Part shown: piece by piece, positions 19,117 to 32,075 of the stretch
How the letters are laid out: every line of letters begins with the position of its first letter
Position numbering within the stretch: position 1 is the first letter of the stretch
NCBI RefSeq assembly: GCF_000960975.1
Contig: NZ_CP010803.1
Coordinates: 3,689,818 to 3,753,817, forward strand
DNA length: 64,000 nucleotides
Direction: 5' to 3'
From: Martelella endophytica
GTDB taxonomy: Bacteria; Pseudomonadota; Alphaproteobacteria; Rhizobiales; Rhizobiaceae
Program-made: the position numbers and the translations under genes
The notes under the pieces: model-generated
Seen by the model: the letters and a program-made list of their open reading frames with translations, nothing else
What the model was told of the DNA's origin: nothing
Databases searched by the model: none

Positions 19117-19974
19117 GTGTCCGTTCTCAAGGTGATCGAAGCCCAGCTTGAAAGTCTGGCACCGGCCGACCGGCAGATCGGCCATTTCATTCTCGAGCAC
19201 CCGAACGACGTGCTGCGCCTTTCGTCTGCAAGACTGGCGGAAAAGACCGGCCGCAGCCAGTCGAGCGTGGTTAAATTCGCCCAGAAGCTCGGCTTTTCCG
19301 GCTATCAGGACATGAAATTTGCCGTCAGCAAGGCCCAGGCTCAGGAATGGCGGGCGCCGGGCGCGCTGCACAGCACGATCGAGCTTGGCGACAGCCACGC
19401 GACGATCGCGCAGAAGCTCCTGTCTGGCAAGATGCAGGCCATGCAGCAAACGCTTTCGGCCAACGACGAGCGCGACATTGCCCGTGCGCTGGAGCTGACG
19501 GCTGATGCCAACCGCATCCATATTGCCGGCGTCGGTGCCTCCTCACTGGTCGCGCGCGACTTCGGTTACAAGCTGCAGAAGCTCGGCCGCTATGCGCTGC
19601 ATGATTCCGACAGCCACGTACAGATGGCGAATGTGTCGGCGGCCAGGCCCGGCGACGTGCTGTTCGCGCTTTCCCACTCCGGCGTCAGCATCGAGACGGT
19701 GCGGATCGCGGAACTGGCGAAGGATCGCGGCGCCTCGGTGATCTCCATCACAGGCCCGCAACAGAACCCTGTCGCCCGCGTCTCCGACGTCAACCTCTAC
19801 ACCATCGCCGACGAAGACCGCGTCCGCTCTTCGGCCATCACCGCACGTGACGCGCAGCTGATGCTCACCGACTTCATCTTCATCCTCCTGATTCAGCGTC
19901 AGTCGGATGCCACTGATTATATTGACAATAGTGGTGACGCGGTATCCGCGCTGAAGCTCGGCGGCGACAAATAG
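19117..19974 (+). CDS. RpiR/MurR-family transcriptional regulator
   Basis: 285 residues from GTG 19117 (GAAAGGAAA upstream). N-terminal HTH_6 domain (about 1-77) with LSSARLAEKTGRSQSSVVKF as its helix-turn-helix; C-terminal SIS sugar-phosphate isomerase-like domain (about 120-265) with IHIAGVGASSLVARDFGYKL and VLFALSHSGVSIETV. Members sense sugar phosphates; MurR of E. coli senses MurNAc-6-phosphate, the very product of AnmK encoded in the divergent operon. That parallel supports, but does not prove, a role as cell-wall recycling regulator. Confidence 0.9.
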   Translation: MSVLKVIEAQLESLAPADRQIGHFILEHPNDVLRLSSARLAEKTGRSQSSVVKFAQKLGFSGYQDMKFAVSKAQAQEWRAPGALHSTIELGDSHATIAQKLLSGKMQAMQQTLSANDERDIARALELTADANRIHIAGVGASSLVARDFGYKLQKLGRYALHDSDSHVQMANVSAARPGDVLFALSHSGVSIETVRIAELAKDRGASVISITGPQQNPVARVSDVNLYTIADEDRVRSSAITARDAQLMLTDFIFILLIQRQSDATDYIDNSGDAVSALKLGGDK

Positions 19975-19978
19975 CCTT

Positions 19979-20872
19979 TCAGTTCCGGCCCGAGCGGCGG
20001 AGTGCGGCAACGAAGGCCTTGAGTGCGGCGGATGGCTGCCGGCTGGAGGGATAATAGAGGCACAGACCGCCGAAAGGCAGGCACCATTCACCAAGAACCT
20101 CGATAAGGCGTCCGGCCTTCAGTCCATCTTCGGCAACCGGTTGATGGACATAGGCGACCCCGAGCCCGTCCATGGCGGCCATTGCCGCCTGTTGCGAACC
20201 GCCGACGATGAGACGACCGCCAACCCGCACGGTCAGCATGTCGCCGCCCCGCTCGAATTCCCAGTCGATCAGCGCGCCGCCCGGAAGCCGCGCACGAATG
20301 CATTCGTGGCTCTTAAGCTCCTCGGGGTTCTGCGGAGTGCCATGGCGCGCCAGATAATCCGGCGAAGCCGCGACGACAAAGCGCTCCTGGCCGCCGAAGG
20401 GCACCGCGATCATACCCTTCGGGACGGATTCGGCGAGCCGCACCCCGGCGTCGAAACCGGCGGCGACGATATCGACGAAGCCGCCGTCGTTCACGAGATC
20501 GATCCGGATATCCGGATAGCGCTTCATGAAGGCGAGGACGAAAGGCATCAGCCGCTCTGCCCCGCCCTCCGAAGCGTTGATGCGCAGCAAGCCGGAGGGC
20601 GTGTCGCGGAAGCGCGCTGCCTCCGATACCGCATCATCGATATCCCTCAGAGCCGGCCGCACCCGTGCCAGAAACGCCTCGCCGGCGGCAGTGACCGAGA
20701 CGCTGCGTGTCGTGCGGTTCAACAGCCTGACGCCGATGCGGCGTTCCAGCGCGGAAATCTGGTGGCTAAGGGAGGACGGCGAGATATCGAGCTCTACGGC
20801 GGCTGCGCGGAAGCTCGCGCGCTCGGCAACCGTCGCCAGCGCCTGGAGTTCGCCAAGGGTCATGCCGGACAT
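19979..20872 (-). CDS. LysR-family transcriptional regulator
   Basis: 297 residues, start ATG 20872 or 20863. HTH with ERASFRAAAVELDISPSSLS and QISALERRIGVRLLNRTTRS is characteristic of the large LysR group around DsdC/AaeR-like sequences that often face oxidoreductase genes. Effector domain covers about residues 90-290. Divergent from the broken SDR gene at 20983, its probable target, with 110 bases between. Convergent with the RpiR gene, four bases apart. Confidence 0.88.
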   Translation of the reverse strand: MSGMTLGELQALATVAERASFRAAAVELDISPSSLSHQISALERRIGVRLLNRTTRSVSVTAAGEAFLARVRPALRDIDDAVSEAARFRDTPSGLLRINASEGGAERLMPFVLAFMKRYPDIRIDLVNDGGFVDIVAAGFDAGVRLAESVPKGMIAVPFGGQERFVVAASPDYLARHGTPQNPEELKSHECIRARLPGGALIDWEFERGGDMLTVRVGGRLIVGGSQQAAMAAMDGLGVAYVHQPVAEDGLKAGRLIEVLGEWCLPFGGLCLYYPSSRQPSAALKAFVAALRRSGRN

Positions 20873-20982
20873 TATACGGTTTCCATCAATAGAGCATACG
20901 GCATTGTGCCAGTTATCGTCATAACGCTCCTAACCTATCTCGTGGCCGGACAACAGGTCCGAACGAACGAAAGGAACAGGAC

Positions 20983-21812
20983 ATGACGAAAACCGTCCTT
21001 ATCACCGGCTGCTCCAGCGGCTTCGGCGCCGCGTTCTCTTCGCCGAGCATGGCTTCAACGTCGTCGCCACGATGCGCCGGCCGGAAAAATCGCCCGACTT
21101 CTCGGCCTATCCCAACATCGCCGTCGAGCGTCTCGACGTTCAGGATCGTGGCTCGATCGAAACCGCCGTCGCCGCGACCATCGCACGTTTCGGCGCCATC
21201 GATGTCCTGGTCAACAATGCGGGCTATGGCCTTTATGGCGTCTTCGAGGGCCTCACGCGGGCGGAGATCGACGACCAGCTCTCCGTCAATCTCATCGGCG
21301 TGATGGACCTGACGCGCGAAGTCCTGCCGCACATGCGCAAGGCCGGCTCCGGCGTCATCGTCAACATTTCATCCGGCGCCGGCGTCTTCGGCCTGCCGCT
21401 GACCTCGCTCTACAATGCCTCGAAATTCGCGCTGGAAGGCTTTTCCGAAGCGCTGACTTATGAGCTGGAAGGTCTCGGCATTACGGTGAAGCTGGTCGAG
21501 CCCGGCGGCGTGCACGACACCAATTTCGTCGCCCGCGCCGGTGTCGGAGACTTTGCGGCCAACTATCCGGACGACTACGCGCCCTTCGTGGAGCGCACCA
21601 AGGCAACCTTCGCCGCCCTATCGCAAAGCCGAGCCGGTGCAACGAGCCGCGATGTCGCGGAAGTGATCTTCGAGGCCGCCACCGATGGAACCGACCGGCT
21701 GCGTTATCTCGGAACCTCGCAGATCAAGCCGCTGGTCGATGCCCGCCGCTCGACATCCGAAGAGGAATACATGGCGCTGATGCGCGCCTCGATGCGCCCG
21801 AAGGCCGACTGA
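20983..21812 (+). pseudogene. Short-chain dehydrogenase/reductase, frameshifted
   Basis: Two frames together make one classical SDR. The first, from ATG 20983, gives MTKTVLITGCSSGFGAA, the NAD(P)-binding TGxxxGxG motif. At about 21030-21040 the frame slips; the second frame continues FAEHGFNVVATMRRPEKSPD, then NNAGYG, the catalytic serine region NISSGAGVFGLPLTSLYNAS and YNASKFALEGFSE with Tyr-x-x-x-Lys. The shift equals loss of one base modulo three; family spacing between GFG and FAEHG suggests about seven bases are missing. An internal ATG at 21072 would make a protein without cofactor motif, so function is probably lost unless the base loss is a sequencing error. Confidence 0.8.
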
Positions 21813-21860
21813 CAGGATCCGGCCCCGCGATCCATGGCCGGGGTCGGCTCTTCCACGCCT

Positions 21861-22709
21861 TCAGCCTTTCAGCGGAACGCAGATTTCGGTCAGCAGCGCC
21901 TCCGGCGCCACCTCGCGCGGATTGTTAAGGTAGACCTCCATCGGCGGCGCATCGCCGGGTTCGTGGCCCTTCACCGGCAGCCAGCTTCCGTAGAACCAGC
22001 TATAGGCCTTGTGAAGCTCGGCATAGGGGCCCTTGTGGGTCAGGACGGCATAGAGCCCGGCCGGGGCTTCATACCGCTCCAGACCCTGCGGCAGATCGGC
22101 ATCGGCCGGAACTGTGAGGCCGGCAAAGGAGCGCAGTTCCTTTTCGGCGACGATGCTCGGATCATCGAAATAGACGCCCGTCATCTGCATGTCTGGGGTG
22201 AATTTCCCACTCGCCATCATCAGGCCGACAGCCTGTCCGAAGGCCTTGTCGACCTCCATATAAGAGCCGCGGTGGGCCACCCCGCCAAGCACCCGACCCT
22301 TCATGTTGCGCAATTCGATATCATACATGTCACGTGTCTCCTTCGACGCCGGCAGGTCGAACCGTGTGTGGCGCCCGTCGTGCCGGTAAGCGGCCGGCGC
22401 CATGCCATAGGTCGACTTGAACTGGCGCGTGAAGGCGGCAACGCTTCCATAGCCGGCACGTCCTGCAATGTCGGCGATCGGCCCTCGTGAATTGACGAGT
22501 TCGCCAGCCGCCCGGTGAAGCCTGAGTCGTTTCACCGTCGCATGGATGGTCTCGCCGTAGACACCGCGATAGATGCGATGCCAGTGCCATGGCGAAAGGC
22601 ACGCAATATCCGCCAACGTCGCAAAATCCAGTTCATCATCGAGGTGGGCATTGATATGATCGCTGACACGCATCAGGCGTTGCTGATAGGTTTCGAAAGC
22701 GGCTGTCAT
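21861..22709 (-). CDS. AraC-family regulator with GyrI-like effector domain
   Basis: 282 residues. Two AraC helix-turn-helix units at the N-terminus (about 10-110): FATLADIACLSPWHWHRIYR and GPIADIAGRAGYGSVAAFTR followed by QFKSTYGMAPAAYR. The C-terminal half (about 125-282) is a GyrI-like/SOUL small-molecule binding domain, starting YDIELRNMKGRVLGGVAHRG. This order matches the Rob/SoxS-like regulators that respond to lipophilic or cationic compounds. GAGGTG precedes the ATG. Divergent from the SulP gene, 168 bases apart. Confidence 0.9.
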   Translation of the reverse strand: MTAAFETYQQRLMRVSDHINAHLDDELDFATLADIACLSPWHWHRIYRGVYGETIHATVKRLRLHRAAGELVNSRGPIADIAGRAGYGSVAAFTRQFKSTYGMAPAAYRHDGRHTRFDLPASKETRDMYDIELRNMKGRVLGGVAHRGSYMEVDKAFGQAVGLMMASGKFTPDMQMTGVYFDDPSIVAEKELRSFAGLTVPADADLPQGLERYEAPAGLYAVLTHKGPYAELHKAYSWFYGSWLPVKGHEPGDAPPMEVYLNNPREVAPEALLTEICVPLKG

Positions 22710-22877
22710 CGTGTCACCTCATCTCCTGTTGGCAGCCCGTTGAAGCACGGGCCGGATTGACAAATCTTGCTGACTTGCGGCCGGTGCGACATTTCTTCCG
22801 GCGCGCGGCGCTTGCCGCATGCCATCCATCTGTTATGCCCGGACCATTGCTGCCCACACTCGCCAGGTATCGCCGCC

Positions 22878-24523
<1,646 letters not shown>

Positions 24524-24530
<7 letters not shown>

Positions 24531-24556
24531 GACCCTCCAAACAGGGCTTTCACGTC
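24524..24556 (+). terminator. Possible terminator overlapping the SulP stop
   Basis: Long interrupted hairpin: GACGTGA with TCACGTC outside and CCCT with AGGG inside. It includes the TGA stop. T-run is absent, so the assignment is weak. Confidence 0.35.
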
Positions 24557-24578
24557 GTCCACATGTCAGAAAACATTC

Positions 24579-24593
24579 GGACAAAAACGGAAC
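24579..24593. promoter_or_regulatory. Candidate LexA (SOS) half-match upstream of recA
   Basis: GGAC-N7-GAAC differs at one base from the alphaproteobacterial SOS box GAAC-N7-GAAC (GTTC-N7-GTTC on the other strand). Lies 125 bases before the recA ATG. Confidence 0.35.
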
Positions 24594-24646
24594 ATTAAAG
24601 ACTTTTCATAGCAATAACAATACGATAAAACCTTGTTGCAAGAACG

Positions 24647-24661
24647 GAACAAATGAAGTAC
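24647..24661. promoter_or_regulatory. Candidate LexA (SOS) box in the recA promoter
   Basis: GAAC-AAATGAA-GTAC, one mismatch to GAAC-N7-GAAC. It overlaps a plausible promoter, TTGCAA (24636) - 17 bases - TACAAA (24659), so a bound LexA would block recA transcription. Confidence 0.5.
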
Positions 24662-24717
24662 AAAAAAGGCAGTTCTTCACCTCGCCTAGGCGGCGGGCGC
24701 AACAAGGGATAAAGTCG

Positions 24718-25809
<1,092 letters not shown>

Positions 25810-25870
25810 GTTCCGGCGGGCCCTGAGCCTGTGCGGTCGTGACCCCGGTCACACACTCCGAAATGATTTG

Positions 25871-25900
25871 CGGCGGCTTTGACGAGCCGCCGTTTGTCTT
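25871..25900 (+). terminator. recA terminator
   Basis: CGGCGGCT-TTGACG-AGCCGCCG, perfect 8-bp GC-rich stem, followed by TTTGTCTT, 61 bases after the recA stop. Confidence 0.8.
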
Positions 25901-25972
25901 GTCTGGACAGGGGCAGTCAGCATCGTTAAAAGCCGCAGAAACAGACAGCGATGACAAAGGGTGTGGCGCAGC

Positions 25973-28630
<2,658 letters not shown>

Positions 28631-28690
28631 CGCCAGTTTCGCGAAAGACTTTCATTTTCGCGAACAAGGCACTGAAAATAAGATGTTTTA

Positions 28691-28718
28691 ACAGGACGCT
28701 TAACGGCGTCCTGTTTTG
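28691..28718. terminator. Bidirectional terminator between alaS and dusA
   Basis: ACAGGACGC-TTAACG-GCGTCCTGT, perfect 9-bp stem with T-runs on both flanks (TTTT on the plus side, TAAAA on the other), placed between two convergent genes. Confidence 0.85.
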
Positions 28719-28742
28719 CTTCGAGCTCTATCAATGCCGCTC

Positions 28743-29762
28743 TCAGGCGACAGCCGCTTCCAGCGCGACGGCATCGAAGGCGCGGGCGATGACCTCCGGT
28801 CCGGCGCCGGGTTTCGTCGCTTCGGTCGACAGGATCTGGCGGTAGCGACGCGCGCCCTCCATGCCGCTGAAAAGGCCGACCATATGCCGCGTGACCTGCG
28901 ACAGCCGGCCGCCATCGGCAATCTGCCGCTCGGCATAGGCCATCATCGCATCGCGCAGCGCGAACCAATCAACCGCCTCCGCAGCATCATCGAAGAGCCG
29001 CGCGTCGACCTCCCCGAGGATCGACGGCGTCTGGTAGGCGGCCCTGCCGAGCATCACCCCATCCATATGGGCAAGCTGCGACTGCGCCTCGTCGAGGGAG
29101 CCGATACCGCCATTGATGCCGATGAAGAGGTCCGGATGAAGCGCCTTCATGCGCCACACCAGCGGATAGTCGAGCGGCGGGATCGTGCGGTTTTCCTTGG
29201 GGCTCAGCCCCTTCAGCCAGGCCTTGCGGGCATGCACCCAGATCGCCTCGGCCCCCGCCCCCGCCATGCGCTCGATGAAGTCCGGCAGCACGATGTCCGG
29301 ATCCTGCTCGTCGACGCCGATCCGGCACTTGACGGTCACCGGCACGCTGACAGCCTTTCTCATCGCGCCGACCGCCCGCTCGACGATTTCCGGCGACAAC
29401 ATCAGGCAGGCCCCGAAGGTTCCGGATTGCACCCGGTCCGAAGGACATCCGACATTCAGATTGATTTCGTCATAGCCGAAGGCTTCACCAATGCGGGCGG
29501 CCTCGGCAAGCTTGTCAGCGTCCGAACCACCGAGCTGCAGCACCACCGGATGCTCGACAGGATCAAAGCCGAGCAGCCGCTCGCGGTCGCCATGGATGAT
29601 CGCATCGGCGACGATCATCTCGGTATAGACCTGCCCGCGCCGCATCAACTGCCGGTGCAGATACCGACAATGACGATCAGTCCAGTCGATCATGGGTGCA
29701 ACCGCGAAGCGTCTGGATTCGACAATATTGTTTTTATTTGCTTTTTCCACGATCTCGCTCAT
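28743..29762 (-). CDS. dusA: tRNA-dihydrouridine synthase A
   Basis: 339 residues. FMN-dependent reduction of uridines at positions 20/20a in tRNA D-loops. RRFAVAPMIDWTDRHCRYLH at the N-terminus is the DusA signature; the catalytic cysteine lies in YDEINLNVGCPSDRVQSGTF, and DGVMLGRAAYQTP closes the barrel. DusA (rather than DusB/C) is indicated by the MIDWTDRHCR motif. Convergent with alaS. Confidence 0.96.
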   Translation of the reverse strand: MSEIVEKANKNNIVESRRFAVAPMIDWTDRHCRYLHRQLMRRGQVYTEMIVADAIIHGDRERLLGFDPVEHPVVLQLGGSDADKLAEAARIGEAFGYDEINLNVGCPSDRVQSGTFGACLMLSPEIVERAVGAMRKAVSVPVTVKCRIGVDEQDPDIVLPDFIERMAGAGAEAIWVHARKAWLKGLSPKENRTIPPLDYPLVWRMKALHPDLFIGINGGIGSLDEAQSQLAHMDGVMLGRAAYQTPSILGEVDARLFDDAAEAVDWFALRDAMMAYAERQIADGGRLSQVTRHMVGLFSGMEGARRYRQILSTEATKPGAGPEVIARAFDAVALEAAVA

Positions 29763-30081
29763 TGATCTCGGATCATGGTCCCGTTCTTAACCCTTTCGGG
29801 CCGCGTTTGGAATGGGAGCGCCGCAATTTGGCGCTGTGCCTGCATCGACCATGTGCGGCTTGCCCGAAGTGTCTCGGGGAACGCTTGATGAATATCACAA
29901 ATCGCTTATATTGAAACCATTAAGGCCTCGGGCACAAACCGCGATCCTGTATCACGGAAGCTGGGCCAATAGAGCCCTGGAAGTCCGGTCGACGCTTCGA
30001 TCATCCATTGCATCAATTTTCTTTCAGACGCTTGCTTCATATCCCTTTTTGAAAATTTCCTCCCTTCGCTGAGGATCGATT
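29763..30081. other. Intergenic, no gene seen
   Basis: Upstream of dusA on one side and of the zinc-ribbon microprotein on the other. Short frames here lack start context and homology. The right part is A+T richer and probably contains the promoters. Confidence 0.55.
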
Positions 30082-30252
30082 ATGAGAATTTTCCACTGCC
30101 ACCATTGCGGTCACTATCTGCGCTACGGAACCGGCCGGTGTACCCGATGCTTCCAGCCGACGCCTTTGGTCAACAGGATCACCTTTGCCATCTCGTCGGT
30201 CGTGGTCGGGTTCGTCGCCGTCGGCAGCTTTGTATTTTCGATGCTGAGCTGA
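30082..30252 (+). CDS. Small zinc-ribbon membrane protein, 56 residues
   Basis: ATG 30082 opens 56 codons ending TGA 30250-30252. The N-terminal half has four cysteines in two CxxC knuckles, CHHC (residues 6-9) and CTRC (20-23), spaced like a rubredoxin-type zinc ribbon, with extra histidines. Residues 31-55 (NRITFAISSVVVGFVAVGSF and on) form a single membrane helix, so the ribbon probably faces the cytoplasm with the helix as anchor. No family name is known to me. The frame is compositionally coherent, which supports a real gene; GAGGAT lies upstream as a weak ribosome site. Confidence 0.6.
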   Translation: MRIFHCHHCGHYLRYGTGRCTRCFQPTPLVNRITFAISSVVVGFVAVGSFVFSMLS

Positions 30253-30544
30253 ACGACCGGCAGCTCAGCATTCCAGTTGAGGTGACAAGAGCGTCGCATT
30301 CCCAGTCGTTGCCGTGAGCCACATGGCTTCGCACTACACGACGTCGCTTTCGCGCGCTCCCCAGAGCCGCGTGACTCGGCGGCGCTCTCGCCATCAGCTT
30401 CTCCCGTGACGGAAGAATCCGGTGCTGCGCCGGTGCGCCATCGCCAAATTCCGTCGGGTGACGCGAACAGGTGGAACTTTCTTTCGGCTCTGCGGTTTCA
30501 GTCCAGTCTCCGAATCCCCCCAGACCATTTACGGACAGGAAGTC

Positions 30545-31423
30545 ATGACGGACCAGCAATCCGAAGAGGATGCCATTGCCAACAAGGAGGAGCGCGAGAA
30601 CGCAGCGATCGAGGAGGCCACGCCGATCTCGGCGCCCGCCGTCTTCGAGGCGATCCGGCGATCGGGTGTGGAGGAGCTTCAGCGTCCGACATCCGCACTG
30701 GTTCTCTCTGCGCTCGTGGCCGGGCTGGCGCTCGGCTTTTCCGTGCTCGGCAAGGCGCTGATGCATCGCTTTCTGCCCGATGCCCCGTGGCGCCCGCTGG
30801 TGGAAAGCCTCGGCTACAGCTTCGGCTTCCTGCTGGTCATCATGGGCCAGATGCAGCTCTTCACCGAAAACACCATCACCGCGGTCTGCCCCTATCTCAG
30901 CGAACCAAAGCCGAAAGTCCTGAGGCGCCTGGTGAGGCTGTGGGTGCTGGTCTTCGTTTTCAATGTGGTCGGCGCCATCCTGCTCGGCCTCGCACTCACC
31001 CAGTTTCGCCATGTCGAACCCGAAACCTTCGAGGCGATCCGCGCGACTGCCAACGAAGCGCTCGGCTTCACGGCCCATCAGGTCTTCTGGCTTGGCATCG
31101 GCGCCGGCTGGTTGATTGCGGCGCTCGTCTGGATCATGCCGAATTCGGGCTCCGCCAAGGTGCCGCTGATCATCATCGCGACCTGGTTCCTGTCGCTTGC
31201 CGGCTTCTCCCACGTCATCGCCGGAAGCTGTGAGGCGGCGTTCCTGCTGGCTGTCGGCGATATCGGCTTCGGCAGGGCGATCCTCGGCTTCACCCTCCCC
31301 GCACTTGCCGGCAATGTCGTCGGCGGGACCGTGTTCTTCACCATCCTGATGTGGGGACAGATCAAGGTGGAGCGTGCCCGCCCCGAGCCGGATTTCAGCT
31401 ACGAAACCTTCTGGAAGCAGTAG
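30545..31423 (+). CDS. Formate/nitrite transporter (FNT) family protein
   Basis: 292 residues from ATG 30545 with AGGAAG upstream. About 50 hydrophilic, acidic residues precede six membrane helices. ALGFSVLGKALMHRFLP, GYSFGFLLVIMGQMQLFTEN and LPALAGNVVGGTVFFTILMW resemble the YfdC-like branch of FNT channels; the pore histidine of canonical FocA is not evident at the usual position, although FSHVIAGSCEAAF in helix 5 may serve. Transported ion is unknown. Confidence 0.88.
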   Translation: MTDQQSEEDAIANKEERENAAIEEATPISAPAVFEAIRRSGVEELQRPTSALVLSALVAGLALGFSVLGKALMHRFLPDAPWRPLVESLGYSFGFLLVIMGQMQLFTENTITAVCPYLSEPKPKVLRRLVRLWVLVFVFNVVGAILLGLALTQFRHVEPETFEAIRATANEALGFTAHQVFWLGIGAGWLIAALVWIMPNSGSAKVPLIIIATWFLSLAGFSHVIAGSCEAAFLLAVGDIGFGRAILGFTLPALAGNVVGGTVFFTILMWGQIKVERARPEPDFSYETFWKQ

Positions 31424-31500
31424 CACGCCCAGCAAACCGCTTTGCCAAACATCAATTCTCCCTGTACCGAGGCAGGACGGGAAAGTTCAGGGGAACGGAA

Positions 31501-32070
31501 ATGGATGCTTACGGACACTTGCGCATACTGGTGAGCCTTATACTGGGGCTGGCGATCACCCGTGTCCTGTCCGGCCTCTCCCGCCGCCTGCAGGAGCCCG
31601 CAAAGACCGGACGCATGCATGTTCAGATCGTCTGGTCGTTCGTTCTTCTGCTCGGCGCCGTCCACTTCTGGTGGTGGGAGTTCGCGCTTCGCTTCATCAG
31701 CCACTGGAACTTCTGGATCTACATCTTCGTCCTTTCCTATGCCTCGCTGTTCTTCCTGATGTCGACGCTGCTTTATCCCGACCATCTCCATGAGCATACG
31801 GACCGCGAGGATTTCTTCATCCGGCGCAGGAACATCTTCTTCGTCCTCTTTGGGCTTTCCTTTGCTTTCGACCTTGTCGACACCTTGATCAAGGGCCGGG
31901 AGCATCTCGCGGCGCTCGGCATCTGGTATGGGGTGCGGCTCGTCGCCGGCATCGGCGTCGCCATATTCGCGGTGAAGACGGAAGACAGCCGCAGGCTCAC
32001 ATGGCTGGGCATTGCCTGGCTTGCGGGCAACATCGTCTGGATCACCATGCTTTACGGTGGTCTGGACTGA
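31501..32070 (+). CDS. Hypothetical integral membrane protein
   Basis: 189 residues from ATG 31501. About six membrane helices; conserved-looking features are HLRILVSLILGLAITRVLSG at the N-terminus, a WWWEF cluster in helix 2 and TLLYPDHLHEHTDREDFF in a polar loop. Similar short multi-pass proteins of unknown role are common in alphaproteobacteria. Starts 77 bases after the FNT gene, possibly co-transcribed. No function is proposed. Confidence 0.75.
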   Translation: MDAYGHLRILVSLILGLAITRVLSGLSRRLQEPAKTGRMHVQIVWSFVLLLGAVHFWWWEFALRFISHWNFWIYIFVLSYASLFFLMSTLLYPDHLHEHTDREDFFIRRRNIFFVLFGLSFAFDLVDTLIKGREHLAALGIWYGVRLVAGIGVAIFAVKTEDSRRLTWLGIAWLAGNIVWITMLYGGLD

Positions 32071-32075
32071 GCGCC

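Noticed and set aside
29771..29785. TTGATCTCGGATCA near the dusA start, as an FNR-type box
   Set aside because: The right half is one base out of register (ATCA instead of TCAA), so it does not fit the consensus.
30179..31435. 418-codon frame antisense to the FNT gene
   Set aside because: Amino-acid make-up is charged and repetitive, no family; the plus-strand FNT channel is real.
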